Source: Blasia pusilla
Lineage: Eukaryota; Marchantiophyta; Marchantiopsida; Blasiales
Direction of reading: 5' to 3'
DNA length: 64,000 nucleotides
NCBI GenBank assembly: GCA_050084515.1
Contig: CM114273.1
Location: 9,796,001 to 9,860,000, forward strand
Each line of letters begins with the position of its first letter. Within the stretch, counting starts at the first letter, position 1. Of this stretch, positions 39,830 to 51,412 are shown piece by piece. The notes beneath the pieces are model-generated. The model had not been told where the DNA came from and did not search any database. It worked only from the letters and a program-made list of their open reading frames with translations. The position numbers and the translations under genes are program-made.

Positions 39830-40904
39830 TTGGAAAGATTGTAGTGAAGGAGCATAGATGAATTTTTTTGATAAAGAGTAACCTACAAGGACGCACGGAT
39901 TGAGTTCTGATAGTGGGATGAGCTATTCTTCTACTATGTGACCGTTTCATGATTCTCCCTTGCAATCTTCAATTCTTGGAGTGAAGCGCAATTCTCTCGC
40001 TTACGTGATAACATGTTTGAAAGAAGAAACGGAAATCCTATCAATAGCATAGTATGATTTGGAGTAGTAATTGAGAAAGAAGACTCTTTGAATGTCAAAT
40101 TTTTGCATCGAATTAGTTTCTCTACTTTCTACCTATTTCAAAAGATGAGTGTGGTCTCTTTAGGGAACAAACTACAGATTAAATGATAAAATATTGAATT
40201 TGGTTGTTCGTAGTACATCACATCTATATCAATTGAAATTTTGGCACCATTGTTGGGGATCACTATAACATTTTATGGATAAGATTTCTTTAGTGAGTGC
40301 AAGAGGTATGGGGTATGTTGTGTATGTGGCAACAAGTCCCTAATCGTACCCACATCTCACTTACCCTTAACCCTACAACACATATCGTCTCTATACTATC
40401 ATCTTAAGGAATGGTATGAAGATGATGATTACAATCTATGTGTAGCTTGTATTCTAGGTCGGTTTAAGAACCTTTTTGAAAAAGTCAAAGAACCTACCAA
40501 TAAATGATGTCCGACCCATGAACATTAATTGTATTTGGTTGTAATGAGGTACTTAGATACGCGGAAGGGAGAGTTGAAGGAATGGGTTATTGGGGTAGTG
40601 AGTCTTATTGAGGAAGATTGAGTGCCCTCCCAAGAAGGATGGTAGAATCAATGAGGGAGGAGGAGAGTGAGGTTGATCTGCCTCTTGAGACCTTTTTTCC
40701 ATTCACCTTCATCCACATAGCCTCCATATATTATCCGCTCAAAGAGTGGTACTAGAATTCTTCATATATTTGTTGTGTTGCCTTCATTTTAGGCCGCTTG
40801 AAAAGGTTGATGGAGTTAATCTAGAATCCTCTCCAATATATGTGCATATGCAGGGAGTGACAACTATACCTTCAAGTACTTAGGGGTTGTGTGGGCGGAA
40901 GAAT
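39830..40904. other. LTR-element leader remnant, no intact gene
   Basis: At 40,241-40,260 ttggcaccattgttggggat resembles the primer-binding/leader sequence just inside plant Ty3 LTRs. Downstream, a gag-like phrase (YYHLKEWYEDDDYNLC, ILGRFKNLFE) at about 40,385-40,490 recurs in diverged form at 40,725-40,830, an old duplication about 345 bp apart. Everything is full of stops. Confidence 0.35.
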
Positions 40905-41736
40905 TGTGTGGTGTTGGAGATTCTACTCTTGTAGATTTACGAGTCGGAGATAAGAATCTTGCGGAGGCTATATCTTTGTGGTGGGTTGTGATCTCAAGCT
41001 AAAATTTACAATCCTCTTGGAGATTGCCAAGGCGCACTACTCCTGAAAATTTCAAATAGAACCAAGGTCCAGAGAAGAAAGTGTGTCGTGTTAGAGATTC
41101 TGCTCTTGTAGATTTGCGGGTCGGAGGTTGTATTTTGTGGTGGATTGTGATCTCACGTTGAAATTTTCAGGGCACTTGGATTTCGCCAAGACGCACTAAT
41201 CCTGAAAATAGTAAGCACAATCGAGTTCCAAAAGACGTTGTGTGGTGTTGGAGATTCTACTCTTGTAGATTTGCGGGTCTGAGATCAGAATCTTGCGGAA
41301 TCTGTATCTTTGTGGTTGGTTGCGATTTCAAGCTGAAATTTGCAAAATAATTGGAGATTTCCAAGTCTCACTACTCCTAAAAATTTGAAGCACAAATAAG
41401 TTCTAGAAAAGAAGTTGCTTGGTGTTGGAGATTCTGCTCTTATAGATTTGGGGGTCAAAGATCAGAATCTTGTGGAGGTTGTATCTTCGTGGTGGATTGT
41501 AATCTTAAGCTGAAATTTTTAGAGAACTTGGAAGTTGCCAAGAAGCACTAATCCTAAAGATTTCAAGCACAATCAAGTTTGAGAGAAGAAGTTGTATGGT
41601 GTTGGAGATTCTACTTTTGTAGATTTACCGGTCGGAGATTAGAATCTTGCTGAGGCTGTATCTTTGTGGTGGGTAGTGATCTCAAGCTGAAATGTTCAGG
41701 GTACTTGGAGGTTTCTAAGGCAGACTAATCATGAAA
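40905..41736 (+). repeat. 177-bp LINE monomers, plus orientation, without a LINE body
   Basis: Landmark gaatctt starts at 40,954, 41,288, 41,465 and 41,642. The last two steps are exactly 177 bp, and the first gap is two units less a 20-bp deletion. Units read gtgtggtgttggagattct, cttgcggaggct and ctcaagctgaaat. The array is a diverged subfamily of the one at 8.3 kb. It runs straight into minus-strand LINE sequence rather than into its own ORF1. Confidence 0.8.
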
Positions 41737-44700
41737 ATAAAGATTTGATAACAAAGTCTCTAAGCTTCACACCTTCACTTTTGCATTCCTCCAACCACTT
41801 TTCAATGTCGTCTATAAAAACTCCCAAGAGAGTAGGGGAGAGAGCACAACCTTGAATGACTCAAATAGTACTCAAGATCTATTGAGTTTGTGAATCTTTG
41901 ATTTTTGCCCGTACCAATTTATATAATGTAGCTACTACATCAAGGAGATTTTTTGGAACTCCAATGGTTTGTAGCCTATCCCATAAGAGCTTACGAGGTA
42001 CTTTATCAAAAGCTTTCTTGAAATCGATGAAACCGCAAAACAAAGCTTTCCCATTGCCCTTAGATTTCTCCCATAGAAGACGTAAGGCCAAGATATAGTT
42101 GATGGTATTGTATGTTGGGTGAAAACTAACTTGAACCTGTACTCTCTTTTGGAAAGACTCTGTCTATGCACTCGGTTTGGACTCCACTAATTTCCCAAAA
42201 ATCTTGGCAAAAACACTAGCCACCATGATAGTACGATAGTTTGTTACCATATCCTTCCTTCCTAATTTTTGGATAGGAATAATCTCACCTAGTGACCAAT
42301 TAGTAGGAAAACCATAGATAGCACCATCATCCAATGCTTTGGTGAGGATGGGCCCAATAGGATCACCTCACCACTTGAGAATTTCAACTCAAAGATCATC
42401 CAAATCTTCACATTTGCCTCTTGGTAGGTTTTTCAGTTGAGTCATGACCTCAACTTTCGAGAATATCTCGGGGATGCCTTCACAACAAGGCATAGATGTA
42501 GCATGGGGGAAGAAACAAAGCTTTTCTTTTCAACAAAAGATATCAAAGACTTTGGATCCAGAGTAGGTTTTGATGATCGTACCACTAACGATTTCCAAAA
42601 TGATTTGGGATTATTGTGGAGTTCCCTTGTTAAAGACTCCTCCTTACGCCGCAAGAATATTCTTTTTCTTGGATTTTACCAAGTTATTGTAAAGGCTCAT
42701 CATGACAAGTCGACTTGGGATATCAAAATATTTTTCCACTAATCTTAATCTTGCTTGCTTGCAATTGGAGTCAAACCATCCATTACAAGGTAGACTTTTG
42801 GAACTTCTATTATGGTTTTGAGTAAAGAACATGGATGCAATGGTTTTGAGTAGTTGAGCTTATTGGAAGCTTGTTTTGTATGGATTATCACTCCACACAC
42901 TATGAGTCAAGAATTCTTGTAAATGTGCAGGATGGGAACACAACTAAACTCTTATACCTTGTGTGACAATGGGGATGAAACCTCTAGTCAGTACTTGGTC
43001 TCCTTCACAAAATTCACAACACACAGACAAGAGCATATGCTGATATTGCTAAGCTGGTAAAGCTGGTTAAATCATGTAAAGTTTTTTTTTGCAAGGATCT
43101 AAATGAAACTTGGGAAAAGATAAAACAGATTGACATGATGATAGTGAAGTTGTGTTTAGTAATAAAAGAGTTAACGAAAGAGGAGCATGATCTGATTTAG
43201 GTTGAGGCTCTAAAATTTCAAATGGAGAGATAAAAGAGGTATTAATGGATGAAGAAAGAAGATAGTCGATGGTGCTAGCATCGGTAGGGGAGAAATAGGT
43301 ATTGGAGTGCGAGTTGGAAAAACGAGAGATTCCATTGAGAACTTTCAAGTTACAAGTGACTCTAAAAGTAAAAAAATGCTCTTTCAAAGGATTGGTGGAG
43401 GGATCCAAAGACACTCTAAACCATAAACCATCATGAGGTTCTACGAGAAGAGGAGATGTGAAGGAGTCACTAAACTAGGTAAATTGAGTAGTATATGTGC
43501 GAGCATTGAAATCCCCTACTAGAAAGACTTCACCTTTGTTTGATATTTGAGAACATCCCTAATAAGACGATGGAATGGTTGACTCCTACTACAAGCGTGC
43601 CTTGAATAGATAAACATGGAAACTGGAGCAAAATAACATACTGCCAGATAAGAGTAAGAGCCCCCAACAAACCAAGACGTAGCCAATGATATTGGCCCCC
43701 GATATCTTAATATTATAGATGTGTGAGATGGAGAAATCCACACCTGATGTAAGTAGCATTAATACCGCCATAACCTCTTCCTGTCTGTTGCCTTCTTTTG
43801 TTCCATGTTGTTCCCACCAAAGTAAACCCTTGCATTTCTTCAATGGTATTGCTCTCATGTTCCCACGTCTCCAAAACATTGATGATGTCCACCTTCTCCC
43901 AAACAGCTAGAGCACTCGTGTACTTTATGGTTGTAAGACCTTGTATATTCTACATCAAGACTCTTAGATCCTTGGATTGCTATGTTGATGAGTCCGGCTT
44001 TCTCTTAGTAATGATGGCTCGACCGTTGTGAAAAAAGGCAATAAAACCTACTTCTTGAGCCTCCTTGACCTTAGTAAGCTTCTTCCACCTAGCTTTAGCT
44101 TGTAGAGGTGTAAGATCCGGATCCAACCATATCCTCCTCCCTTTAACATTGGCCTTGTTTGCCATGGTGGTATCACACGGAGTTTAATCAACAAACTTAA
44201 CGAGAATAGTATGAGGTTGTGTATCTATTTTCCCAATGCGAAAAAGCTTGATCCAAGTTCGGGTTGTGAACATGAAGTGTATTAACCAAGAACTTGGTGA
44301 AAATACTCCTCACCTCTTCATGTTCTGTTTCAGGTAATCTTGAAATTCTCACATTCTTCCTATGTGCAAATTGGTTTTCCTTTTCTATCTCTTGATCTTG
44401 GAAGAAAGAAATTTGGCCAAACTTTGTGGCTTCACCATAAGATTTAATTTTCACTTCCAAACTTTCTACAATCCCACGCAATCTTGAATTATTGGGACTT
44501 TTGGTTAATGATGATGCCTTCTCTTGAACATCATGTACAGATTTGGAAAGATCCATCATCACAATAGAACTATCTTTCATCACATTCTTCAAGGCCTCTT
44601 GCGTTGCCCTCAACTCTCTGATGTGAACATGTGCAAGGTTCAATTGAGAAGTTTGTACCTTGAATTCTTGACGAAGCTCTGTTTGTAGGTTATAAAACGG

Positions 44701-45048
44701 AGAAAGTATTGAGGATGAAGAGCATGTGTTTGTTACATGTCCAAAATATGAAGAGATTAGACTAGCTCATAAAATAGATATGGAGAATTTCTATTATTTA
44801 CTACACCTAGTGCCTTATGATTTAGGTTGTTATATTATAGATATCATTATTCATCGCTCAAAAGCTCTAGGCATTAGCTAGGGGAAGGCCTTTAGGGACT
44901 TTTTCCGAGTTAGTGTATTACTTGTAAAGTTTTTTTTAGCCTTTTGACCCTCTAGGTCCCACGTGCTTGATCTATTTACCATTTACCATTTACAATTCAT
45001 GCAAGATGACTTGTATGAGATTAAAAATATCATCATGAGTAATCATCG
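41737..45048 (-). mobile_element. LINE copy F, 3'-truncated in RT, interrupted at its 5' end
   Basis: A minus-strand LINE whose monomers are at 45,049-45,985. It carries ORF1 (about 44,165-44,684 and 45,000-45,048; RKNVRISRLPETEHEEV visible), endonuclease (SYSYLAVCYFAPVSMFIYS near 43.6 kb) and RT up to IDFKKAFDKVPRKLLWDRLQ. It ends abruptly at 41,737, shortly upstream of where the YADD box would be. ORF1 is split by the inserted plus-strand LINE end at 44,693-45,000. Frameshifts are present. Confidence 0.8.
44693..45000 (+). mobile_element. 5'-truncated LINE insertion (3' 308 bp) inside copy F
   Basis: A plus-strand LINE 3' end: the EDEEHVFVTCPKYEEIRLAHK region, a stop, the 3' UTR with tttgaccctctaggtccc, and a tail atttaccatttaccattt. 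It sits inside ORF1 of copy F, which resumes on both sides with matching sequence (gaagctct at left, caattcatgcaag at right). It is therefore younger than copy F. Confidence 0.85.
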
Positions 45049-45985
45049 TGAAATGGAATTCAATACATCCCAGATGTTGCACGGCCTCAATCCTCAAATG
45101 TGCAATAGTAGAATCTCAAATGTCACACAACTTCATCTGTGTACCTTGGTTGGGCCTGAAATTTGTAGAGTTAGGGCATTTCTTTACCTTTCACATTCCT
45201 TGAAAATTTTAGCTTCATGTAATACTCCACTTGGAAAATATGATCTCCGCAAGATTTTGATCTCAAATCCTGAAATGTGGAAGAGCAGAATCTCAAATGT
45301 AACACAACTTTGTAGGTGTAACTTGGTTGGGCCTGAAATATGTACAGCTAGGGAGCCTCTTTAGTATACACATTTTTTGAAACATTTTAGCTTCATGTAA
45401 CACTCCACATGAAAGATATGGTCTCTGCAAGATTATGATCTCAAATCCTCAAATGTGGAAGAGTAGAATTTCAAATATCACACAACTTCATTTGTCTAAC
45501 TTGGTAAGGTCTGAAATTTGCAAAGCTAGGAAGCCTCTTTAGTTTCTATGGTCTCTAAAACTTTAGCTTCCTATGACACTTCACCTGAAAGATATGGTCT
45601 CCGCAAGATTCTGATCTCAAATCTTCAAATGTGGAGGAGTAGAATCTCAAATATCACACAACCTCGTCTATGTAATTTGATAAGGCCTGAAATTTGTAAA
45701 TCTAGGAAGCCTCTTTATTTTGTACGGTCCCTAAAAATTTTTGTTTCACATGACACTCGAATTGAAAGATATGGTCTCTGCAAGATTTTGATCTCAAATC
45801 TTCAAATATGGAGGAGCAGAATCTCAAATATCACACAACTTCGTCTATGTAACTTGGTTGGGCCTGAAATTTGTAGCGCTAGGGAGCCTCTTTAGTTTCC
45901 ATGTTTCCTAAAAATTTCATCTTCATACAACACTCCACCTGAAAGTTATAGTCTCCGCAAGATTTTGATCTCGAATCTTCAAATG
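45049..45985 (-). repeat. 177-bp LINE monomers, minus orientation (5' region of copy F)
   Basis: The landmark c(c/t)gcaagatt begins at 45,247, 45,425, 45,601, 45,778 and 45,955, steps of 178, 176, 177 and 177 bp. It is the reverse complement of the cttgcgg landmark in the plus-oriented arrays. The array stands directly upstream, on the minus strand, of copy F's ORF1. Confidence 0.85.
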
Positions 45986-46160
45986 CGGTAATGGTAAATG
46001 GTAAATAGATCAAGCCTGTGGAACCCAAAGGGTCAAAAGGCTAAAAAACACTTTACAAGTAATACACAGATTCGGAAAAAGACCCTAAAGGCCTTCTCAT
46101 AGTTAATGCCTAGAGCTTTTGAGAGATGAATAATGATATCTCTAATATAACAACCTAAAT
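45986..46160 (-). mobile_element. short LINE 3' end between two monomer arrays
   Basis: The tail (ggtaaatggtaaatagatcaagc), 3' UTR and the last codons of a minus-strand LINE, about 170 bp long and strongly 5'-truncated. It separates the minus-oriented array from the plus-oriented one. Confidence 0.8.
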
Positions 46161-46528
46161 TGTTGTGAAACGAAGTTGTGAGAGATTTGAGTTTCCACTC
46201 TTATAAATTTGAAGATTTCAGATCTGAATCTTGTGGAGGCCATATCTTTCAGGTGGAATATCATATGAAGCTGAAATTTTGAGGAAATGTGGAGTGTTAG
46301 GAGGCGCTCTAGCCTTGCCAATTTCAAGCACAATTGAGTTACAAAGATGAAGTTGTGAGAGATTTGAATTTATGATCTTCTAGATTTGAGGATTTCAGAT
46401 CTGAATCTTGCGGAGGCCATATCTTTCAAGTGGAGTGTTATATGAAAGTGAAAATTTGAGGAAATTTGGAGTGTTAAGAGACACTCTAGTCTTGAGAATT
46501 TCAAATACAACAAAATTCTAGAGCAGAT
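46161..46528 (+). repeat. 177-bp LINE monomers, 5' region of LINE copy B
   Basis: About two monomers. The landmark gaatcttg starts at 46,226 and 46,403, exactly 177 bp apart. The array joins the copy B leader at the same internal point as in copy A. Confidence 0.85.
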
Positions 46529-46650
46529 GTGGAGATTCGGTAATACTTCATTGGAGGTCGTGCAATATTTGGGATGTTGTGTGATGTTGGAGATTCGGTA
46601 ATACTTCATTGGAGGTCGTGCAATATTTGGGATGTTGTGTAGTCGACTAC

Positions 46651-47398
46651 ATGATGACTACTCAAGACGAAATCTTGAATCTAGTGCAAGTGATGTTGCA
46701 TGAATTGAAAGACCTTCCACAAGAATTCAAGGTAAAATTTTTTCAATTGAACCTTGCACATATTGAAATCCGAGAGTTAAAGGCAACGCAAGAGGTTTTG
46801 AAGAAAGGGTTGAAAGGTAGCTCTAGTGTGATGTTGGATCTTTCCCAATCTGTTGCGGACGTTCAAGAGAAGGCATCATCATTAGCGACTACTCCCAATA
46901 GTTCAGGATTGCATGAGGTTGTTGAAACTTTAGAAGTGAAAATGAAATCTTTTGAAGGTTGCTCATATCTCTTTCTGTCAAGAGCAAGAGATAGAAAAGG
47001 AAAACCAATTTGCCCCTAGAAAGAATGTGAGAATCTCAAGTTTGCCGGAAACAGAGAGCGAAGAGGTGAAGAGTGTTATAACCAAGTTCTTGGTTGATAC
47101 ACTTCATGTTCAAAACCCAAACTTGGCTCAAGCTTTCCGTAGTGGGAAAACGGGAACACAACCTCGTGCCATTCTTGTTAAGTTTGTTGATCAAACTCAA
47201 CGTGATACTGCCATGGCTAACAAGGCCACTCTCAAAGGACGGAGGAAATGGTTGGATCCTAATCTTACACCTCTACAAGTCGAAGCTAGGAGAAAGGACC
47301 TTGAAAAGGTGAAAGAGGCTCAAGAAGGAGGTTTTATTGCTTATCTACCCGATGGTCGAGCAATTGTTACCCAGAGAAAAAGGGAGTTATCAACCTAG
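46651..47398 (+). pseudogene. LINE ORF1 protein, copy B
   Basis: Same protein as in copy A. The coiled coil starts ILNLVQVMLHELKD; later blocks are RKNVRISSLPETESEEV, GTQPRAILVKFVDQT and KWLDPNLTPLQVEARR. Compared with copy A, a small deletion after VKMKS (near 46,950) shifts the frame, so the protein reads in two frames, 46,651-47,019 and 46,952-47,398. There is no nonsense codon at the position where copy A has TAG. Confidence 0.75.
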
Positions 47399-47422
47399 CA
47401 ATCTAAGAAGCTGAGAGTGTTG

Positions 47423-50400
47423 ATGTCGAATATACGCGGCCTTTCAACAACAAAGTATGTGAGTGCTCTACGAGTTTGGGAGATGGCAAACATCATGAAT
47501 ATTGTGGAGACTTGGGAACATGAGAGCAATACTATTGCAGAGATGCAAGGGTTTACTTTGGTAGGATCGACATGGAACCAAAGAAGGCAACGGTCTGGAA
47601 GGGGTTAGGGCGGTGTTGCTACTTTTGTCAGGTCTCAATTTCTACCTTTGACACATCTAGAAGATCAATATATCAAGGGCTAATATCATTGGCTACGTCT
47701 TGGTTTGGTTGGGGGATCTTATTGTTATCTGGCAGTTTTTTTATTTTGCACCACTGTCCATGCCTATCTACTCAACACGCACTTACAATTGAAGTCAACC
47801 ATTCCATTAACTTATTGGGGATGTTCTCAAATATCAAAGCAAAGGTGAAGTCTTTCTAGTTGGGGATTTCAATGCTTGTATACGTACTGCTCAATTTACC
47901 CAATTTAGTGATTCCTTGACTTCTCCTCTTCTCGAAGAACATGAGGATGGTTTGTGGTCTAGAATCTCTTCAAATCTTTCTACAAATCCTTTGACAGAGC
48001 ATTTTTTAACTTTGGGAGCCACTTGATATTTGACAGTTCTTAATGGAACCTCTTATTTTCCCAACTCTCACTCCAATACGTGTTTTTCTACCGGCGCTAG
48101 CACCATCGATTATATTCTGTCCTCGCCCGCTAATAGCTCTCTTCTCTCTACATTTGATATTCTAGAACCTCAGCCTGAATCAGATCACACACCTCTTTTG
48201 TTTAGTCTCTCATTGTTAAAGGAAATTCCTCTCTCGAAATGTCAATCTATTTTAGCTTCTCCCAAGTTTCGCTTAGATCCTGGTAAAAAGATCTTTATAT
48301 GCTATATTTACAAGAACTCTTGACTTGCATTGTATGGAGCCCACATCCACACACGGCAAGTTGGCAACTAACCGAATTGCTCAAAAACACTACATCTAAG
48401 TTCTTTTCGCGGCACAGGGAGAGAAGTGCTAGGAGGCTGCCTTGTAATGGGTGATTTGACTCTGAATGCAAGCAAGCAAGGTCAAGATCAGTAGATAAAT
48501 CTTTGGATATCCAAAGTCGGCTTATTATGACGAGCCTTTACAAATACTTGGTGAAATCTAAGAAACGAGATTTCTTGCGGTGGAAGCAAGAATCCTTGAC
48601 AAGGGAGCTCCATGAGGACCCCAAATCATTTTGGAGATGGTTAGTAGTATGGTCTTCAAAACCTACTCTTGATCCCAAGTCTTTGATCTCTTTTGCCGAA
48701 AAGCTTTATTTCTTCCCCGATGCTAGATCTATGCCACGTTGTGAAGGAATACCCGGCTTATTCTCTGAAGCAGAGGTGATGACTCAACTAAGAAGATTAG
48801 CAAATGGTAAATGTGAGGGTTTGGATGGTCTTTCTATTGAAATTTTCAAGTGGGGAGGAGATTCTATTGGATCCATCCTCACCAAAGTATTGGGCGATGT
48901 TGCTATCTATGGTTTTCCTTCAACCTGGTCTCTATGGGAGATTGATCCTATACACAAATCAAGAAGGAAGGACTTGGTAACAAACTATCGCACTATCATG
49001 GTGGATAGTGTTTTTGCCAAGCTGTTTGGGAAATTGGGGGAGTTAAAGGTGAGCGCATGGACAGAGTCATTTCAAAAGAGAGCACGGATCCAAGCTGCTT
49101 CTCGCCCAACATACAACACCATCGACCATATCTTGGCCTTGCGTGTTTTATGGGAGAAATCTAAGGGCAATAGGAAAGCTTTTTTTTGCGGTTTCATCGA
49201 TTTTAAGAAAGCTTTTGATACCGTATCTTGTAAGCTCTTATGGGATAGGCCGCAAGACATTGGAGTACCACCAAATCTCCCAGCATCCGTGGCCACAATA
49301 TACCATTTTGTTAGGGCCAAGATCAAAGGTTCAAAAACTCAAGACATCTTGAGTATCATCGAAGTCATTCAAGGTTGCCCTCTCTCCCCTACTCTATTTG
49401 GAGTTTTCATAGATGATACCAAAAAGTGGTTGGCGGAATGTGATAGTGAAGGTGTCAAGCTTGGACACGTTGTTATCAAAACTCTATTGTATGTAGATGA
49501 TATGATATTACTAACACGTGATGGCATTAGTTTACAAAATCACCTCGACACTTTCGCAAGGTTTTGTACCCAGAATTTGATGGAGGTTAATATGGAGAAG
49601 TCTAAAGTCATTATAGTGGATACTAGATCCAAGTTCTCATTCTTTTACAAAGGTCTACAATTAGAACAAGTGAAGAGTTACAAATATCTAGGCATTGATT
49701 TCTCTCATGACTATAGTTGGGCACTTTGCGTGCAAAAGAGAGTAGAAGCTGGTTACAAAGCTCTATATTCATTTTTAAATCGGTGTAGAAGAGCTCATCT
49801 TGTGTCTTGGGGTGTTAGGAAGTTCTTGTTTAGGAGCTTAGTGTTGGCGGTGGTGTTATATGGGACCCAAGTTTGGGGCCCTAGTTGTAAGAAGACAAGT
49901 TGGGAGCGCGTGGAGAGGGTGCAAAAATATTTCTACAAGAAGAATTGGGTGTAAGAAACCAAACTCCTTATGCTATTCTTCTTGCGGAAACAGGTTGTCT
50001 TCCTCTAGAGGCTGAAGCTCTTTACTTGACCATCACTTATATCGCAAGGGTAATATCTATTGATGTTTCTCGCCTCCCTTATCAAGCTTTGCGTGCCACA
50101 CGTTCTATAGGGTGGATAGTGGATGTGGTGACTTGGTTTTCAAAATGGAATGTGGCGGAAGGTGATTGGGAATTGAAACCGATGGCACTCCGCGAGCATC
50201 TACAGAAGCAATTTCTCAACATTATTTGGAGCAACTTGGGCATTAAAATGGAGTTTTATCAACTTCATGTTAATCTTATGCTTGTATATTGTAAACAAGG
50301 ATACCTGCTTGCGGGGATCTCCACGTTCTTACGTCATATCATCGCACGACATAGAACTGGGTCTCATAGGCTAGGAATTGAGGAAGGAAGATGGTTTAAT

Positions 50401-50491
50401 ATTGATAGAAGTGAATAAATTAGTAAGTTATGTGACGGAGAAAATATTCAGGATGAAGAGCATGTGTTTGTTACATGTCCAAGGTATGAGG
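47423..50491 (+). pseudogene. LINE ORF2: endonuclease, RT, C-terminal Cys-His region (copy B)
   Basis: This starts with SNIRGLSTTKYV (Trp-to-Ser compared with copy A). The endonuclease part is frameshifted (pieces to about 48,323). From 48,503 to 49,954 an unbroken 483-residue frame covers RT. It includes KWGGDSIGSILTKVLGD, RPTYNTIDHILALRVLWEKS, FIDFKKAFDTV, IQGCPLSPTLFGVF, the catalytic box YVDDMILLT, SYKYLGIDFSHDYSW and VVLYGTQVWGP. A frameshift near 49,930 leads into LREHLQKQFLNIIW and IEEGRWFNIDRSE. The frame then enters the Cys-His region, cut by the Ty3 insertion. This is the best RT sequence of the family in the window. Confidence 0.85.
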
Positions 50492-51134
50492 TGTTGTGCG
50501 CATACACATCGCTACACAACATACATCGCTGTCACCGAACACACACACAAACACGCATGATCCCATGCTAACTCATGGCATCCAAACAACGAGACAAGAA
50601 GAACCAAAATATCTCCAATTAAAGTAAGATCCAATGTCTCTCTCCACCATCTCACACCATAGCTCTCAAAGGTGTGCACTCTCTCTCATGTCAAACCAAA
50701 CCCACTCTCCTAATGAGAGGCTTGGGTTACACTCACAAGGCAAGGTACCATAGCTCCGCCGCCTCATGCCAAGAGGTTCAACAAAGAGAGAATGAGCTCT
50801 CAAGCTCTCTCTCCTTGAGGTATACCCCTCTCCTCTCCCAAGCTCTCTCCATGGTAACTTATTCTCCCAAGTCACCTCCTTGGCTCTTGACCTGATGTAG
50901 GAGGTCAAGGGCCACTTACCAAAAATAGTAAGTCGATCATATACTCAAAATGGTACTTACCTAAAATAGTAAGTTCCTCAATATGGCTCCAAATGAGCCG
51001 AAACGAAGGGGAAACCTGCTATCTCAGGTTTCCAAGGGCCTCAGCAGGTCACCCTCGACCCATCGGGCGTGTCCTCCACTACTCATGAAGGCGCTCTATT
51101 AGATCCCACCGATCTATCCTAAAAGACGTGATGC
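50492..51134 (-). repeat. 3' LTR of the Ty3 element
   Basis: It starts tgttgtgcgcatacac and ends aaaagacgtgat on the plus strand. The first 128 bp (50,492-50,619) are missing from the other LTR. The remaining 514 bp are almost identical to 60,186-60,698. A TATA-like ggtatacc lies near 50,820. Confidence 0.85.
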
Positions 51135-51138
51135 CGGT

Positions 51139-51267
51139 TGTCGTGGCATACACATCGCTACACAACATACATCATTTGTCACACGAACACACACACAAAC
51201 ACGCATGATCCCATGCTAACTCATGGCATCTAAACAATGAGACAAGGAGAACCAAAATATCTCCAAT
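51139..51267 (-). repeat. second copy of the LTR end segment, next to the 3' LTR
   Basis: It repeats 50,492-50,619 (tgtcgtggcatacacatcgc, ending atatctccaat) with few differences. It directly abuts the inner edge of the 3' LTR across a four-base gap (51,135-51,138), so the arrangement looks like two LTRs end to end, one reduced to its terminal segment. Confidence 0.8.
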
Positions 51268-51412
51268 CGCCCCCCTAGCTGGTGGTTAGGTCCCTCTAAC
51301 TCTAGATAGCCATCTATCCCTACCTACCATGACATACATCTCTCGGACGCTAAGAGCAAGAAGGCCGGGTGCTCATGTGGCCCCATCGTTAGTCGCCTCC
51401 TTGTCATCCATG

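Larger units (their letters stand above)
46529..50491 (+). mobile_element. LINE copy B, main part (continues at 60,699)
   Basis: The most complete LINE here: monomers, leader, ORF1, ORF2 and, after the 10.2 kb Ty3 insertion, the 3' end at 60,699-60,940 with its tail. The leader contains a 58-bp direct duplication (ggagattcgg at 46,531 and 46,589). The break is at tatgagg / gaggagat, so GAGG is duplicated on both sides of the Ty3 element. Confidence 0.9.

Noticed and set aside
45548-45895. A 115-aa frame with an internal repeat (SRISNITQ.RLCNL..PEIC)
   Set aside because: It is translation of consecutive 177-bp monomers. Since 177 is divisible by 3, the frame stays open and looks repetitive. 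There is no evidence for a protein.
40905-45985. Centromere-type satellite as explanation for the 177-bp arrays
   Set aside because: Each array is short, and three of the four sit exactly at LINE 5' ends. A satellite origin of the monomer cannot be excluded, but the LINE reading explains position and orientation better.
41737-46160. CRISPR-like array of repeats
   Set aside because: Repeats are direct, adjacent and long (177 bp) without spacers, in a plant nuclear context.
50666-50908. An 80-aa frame on the minus strand, repeated almost identically at 60,231-60,473
   Set aside because: It lies wholly inside the two LTRs. The identity reflects LTR duplication, not a conserved gene, and no domain is visible.
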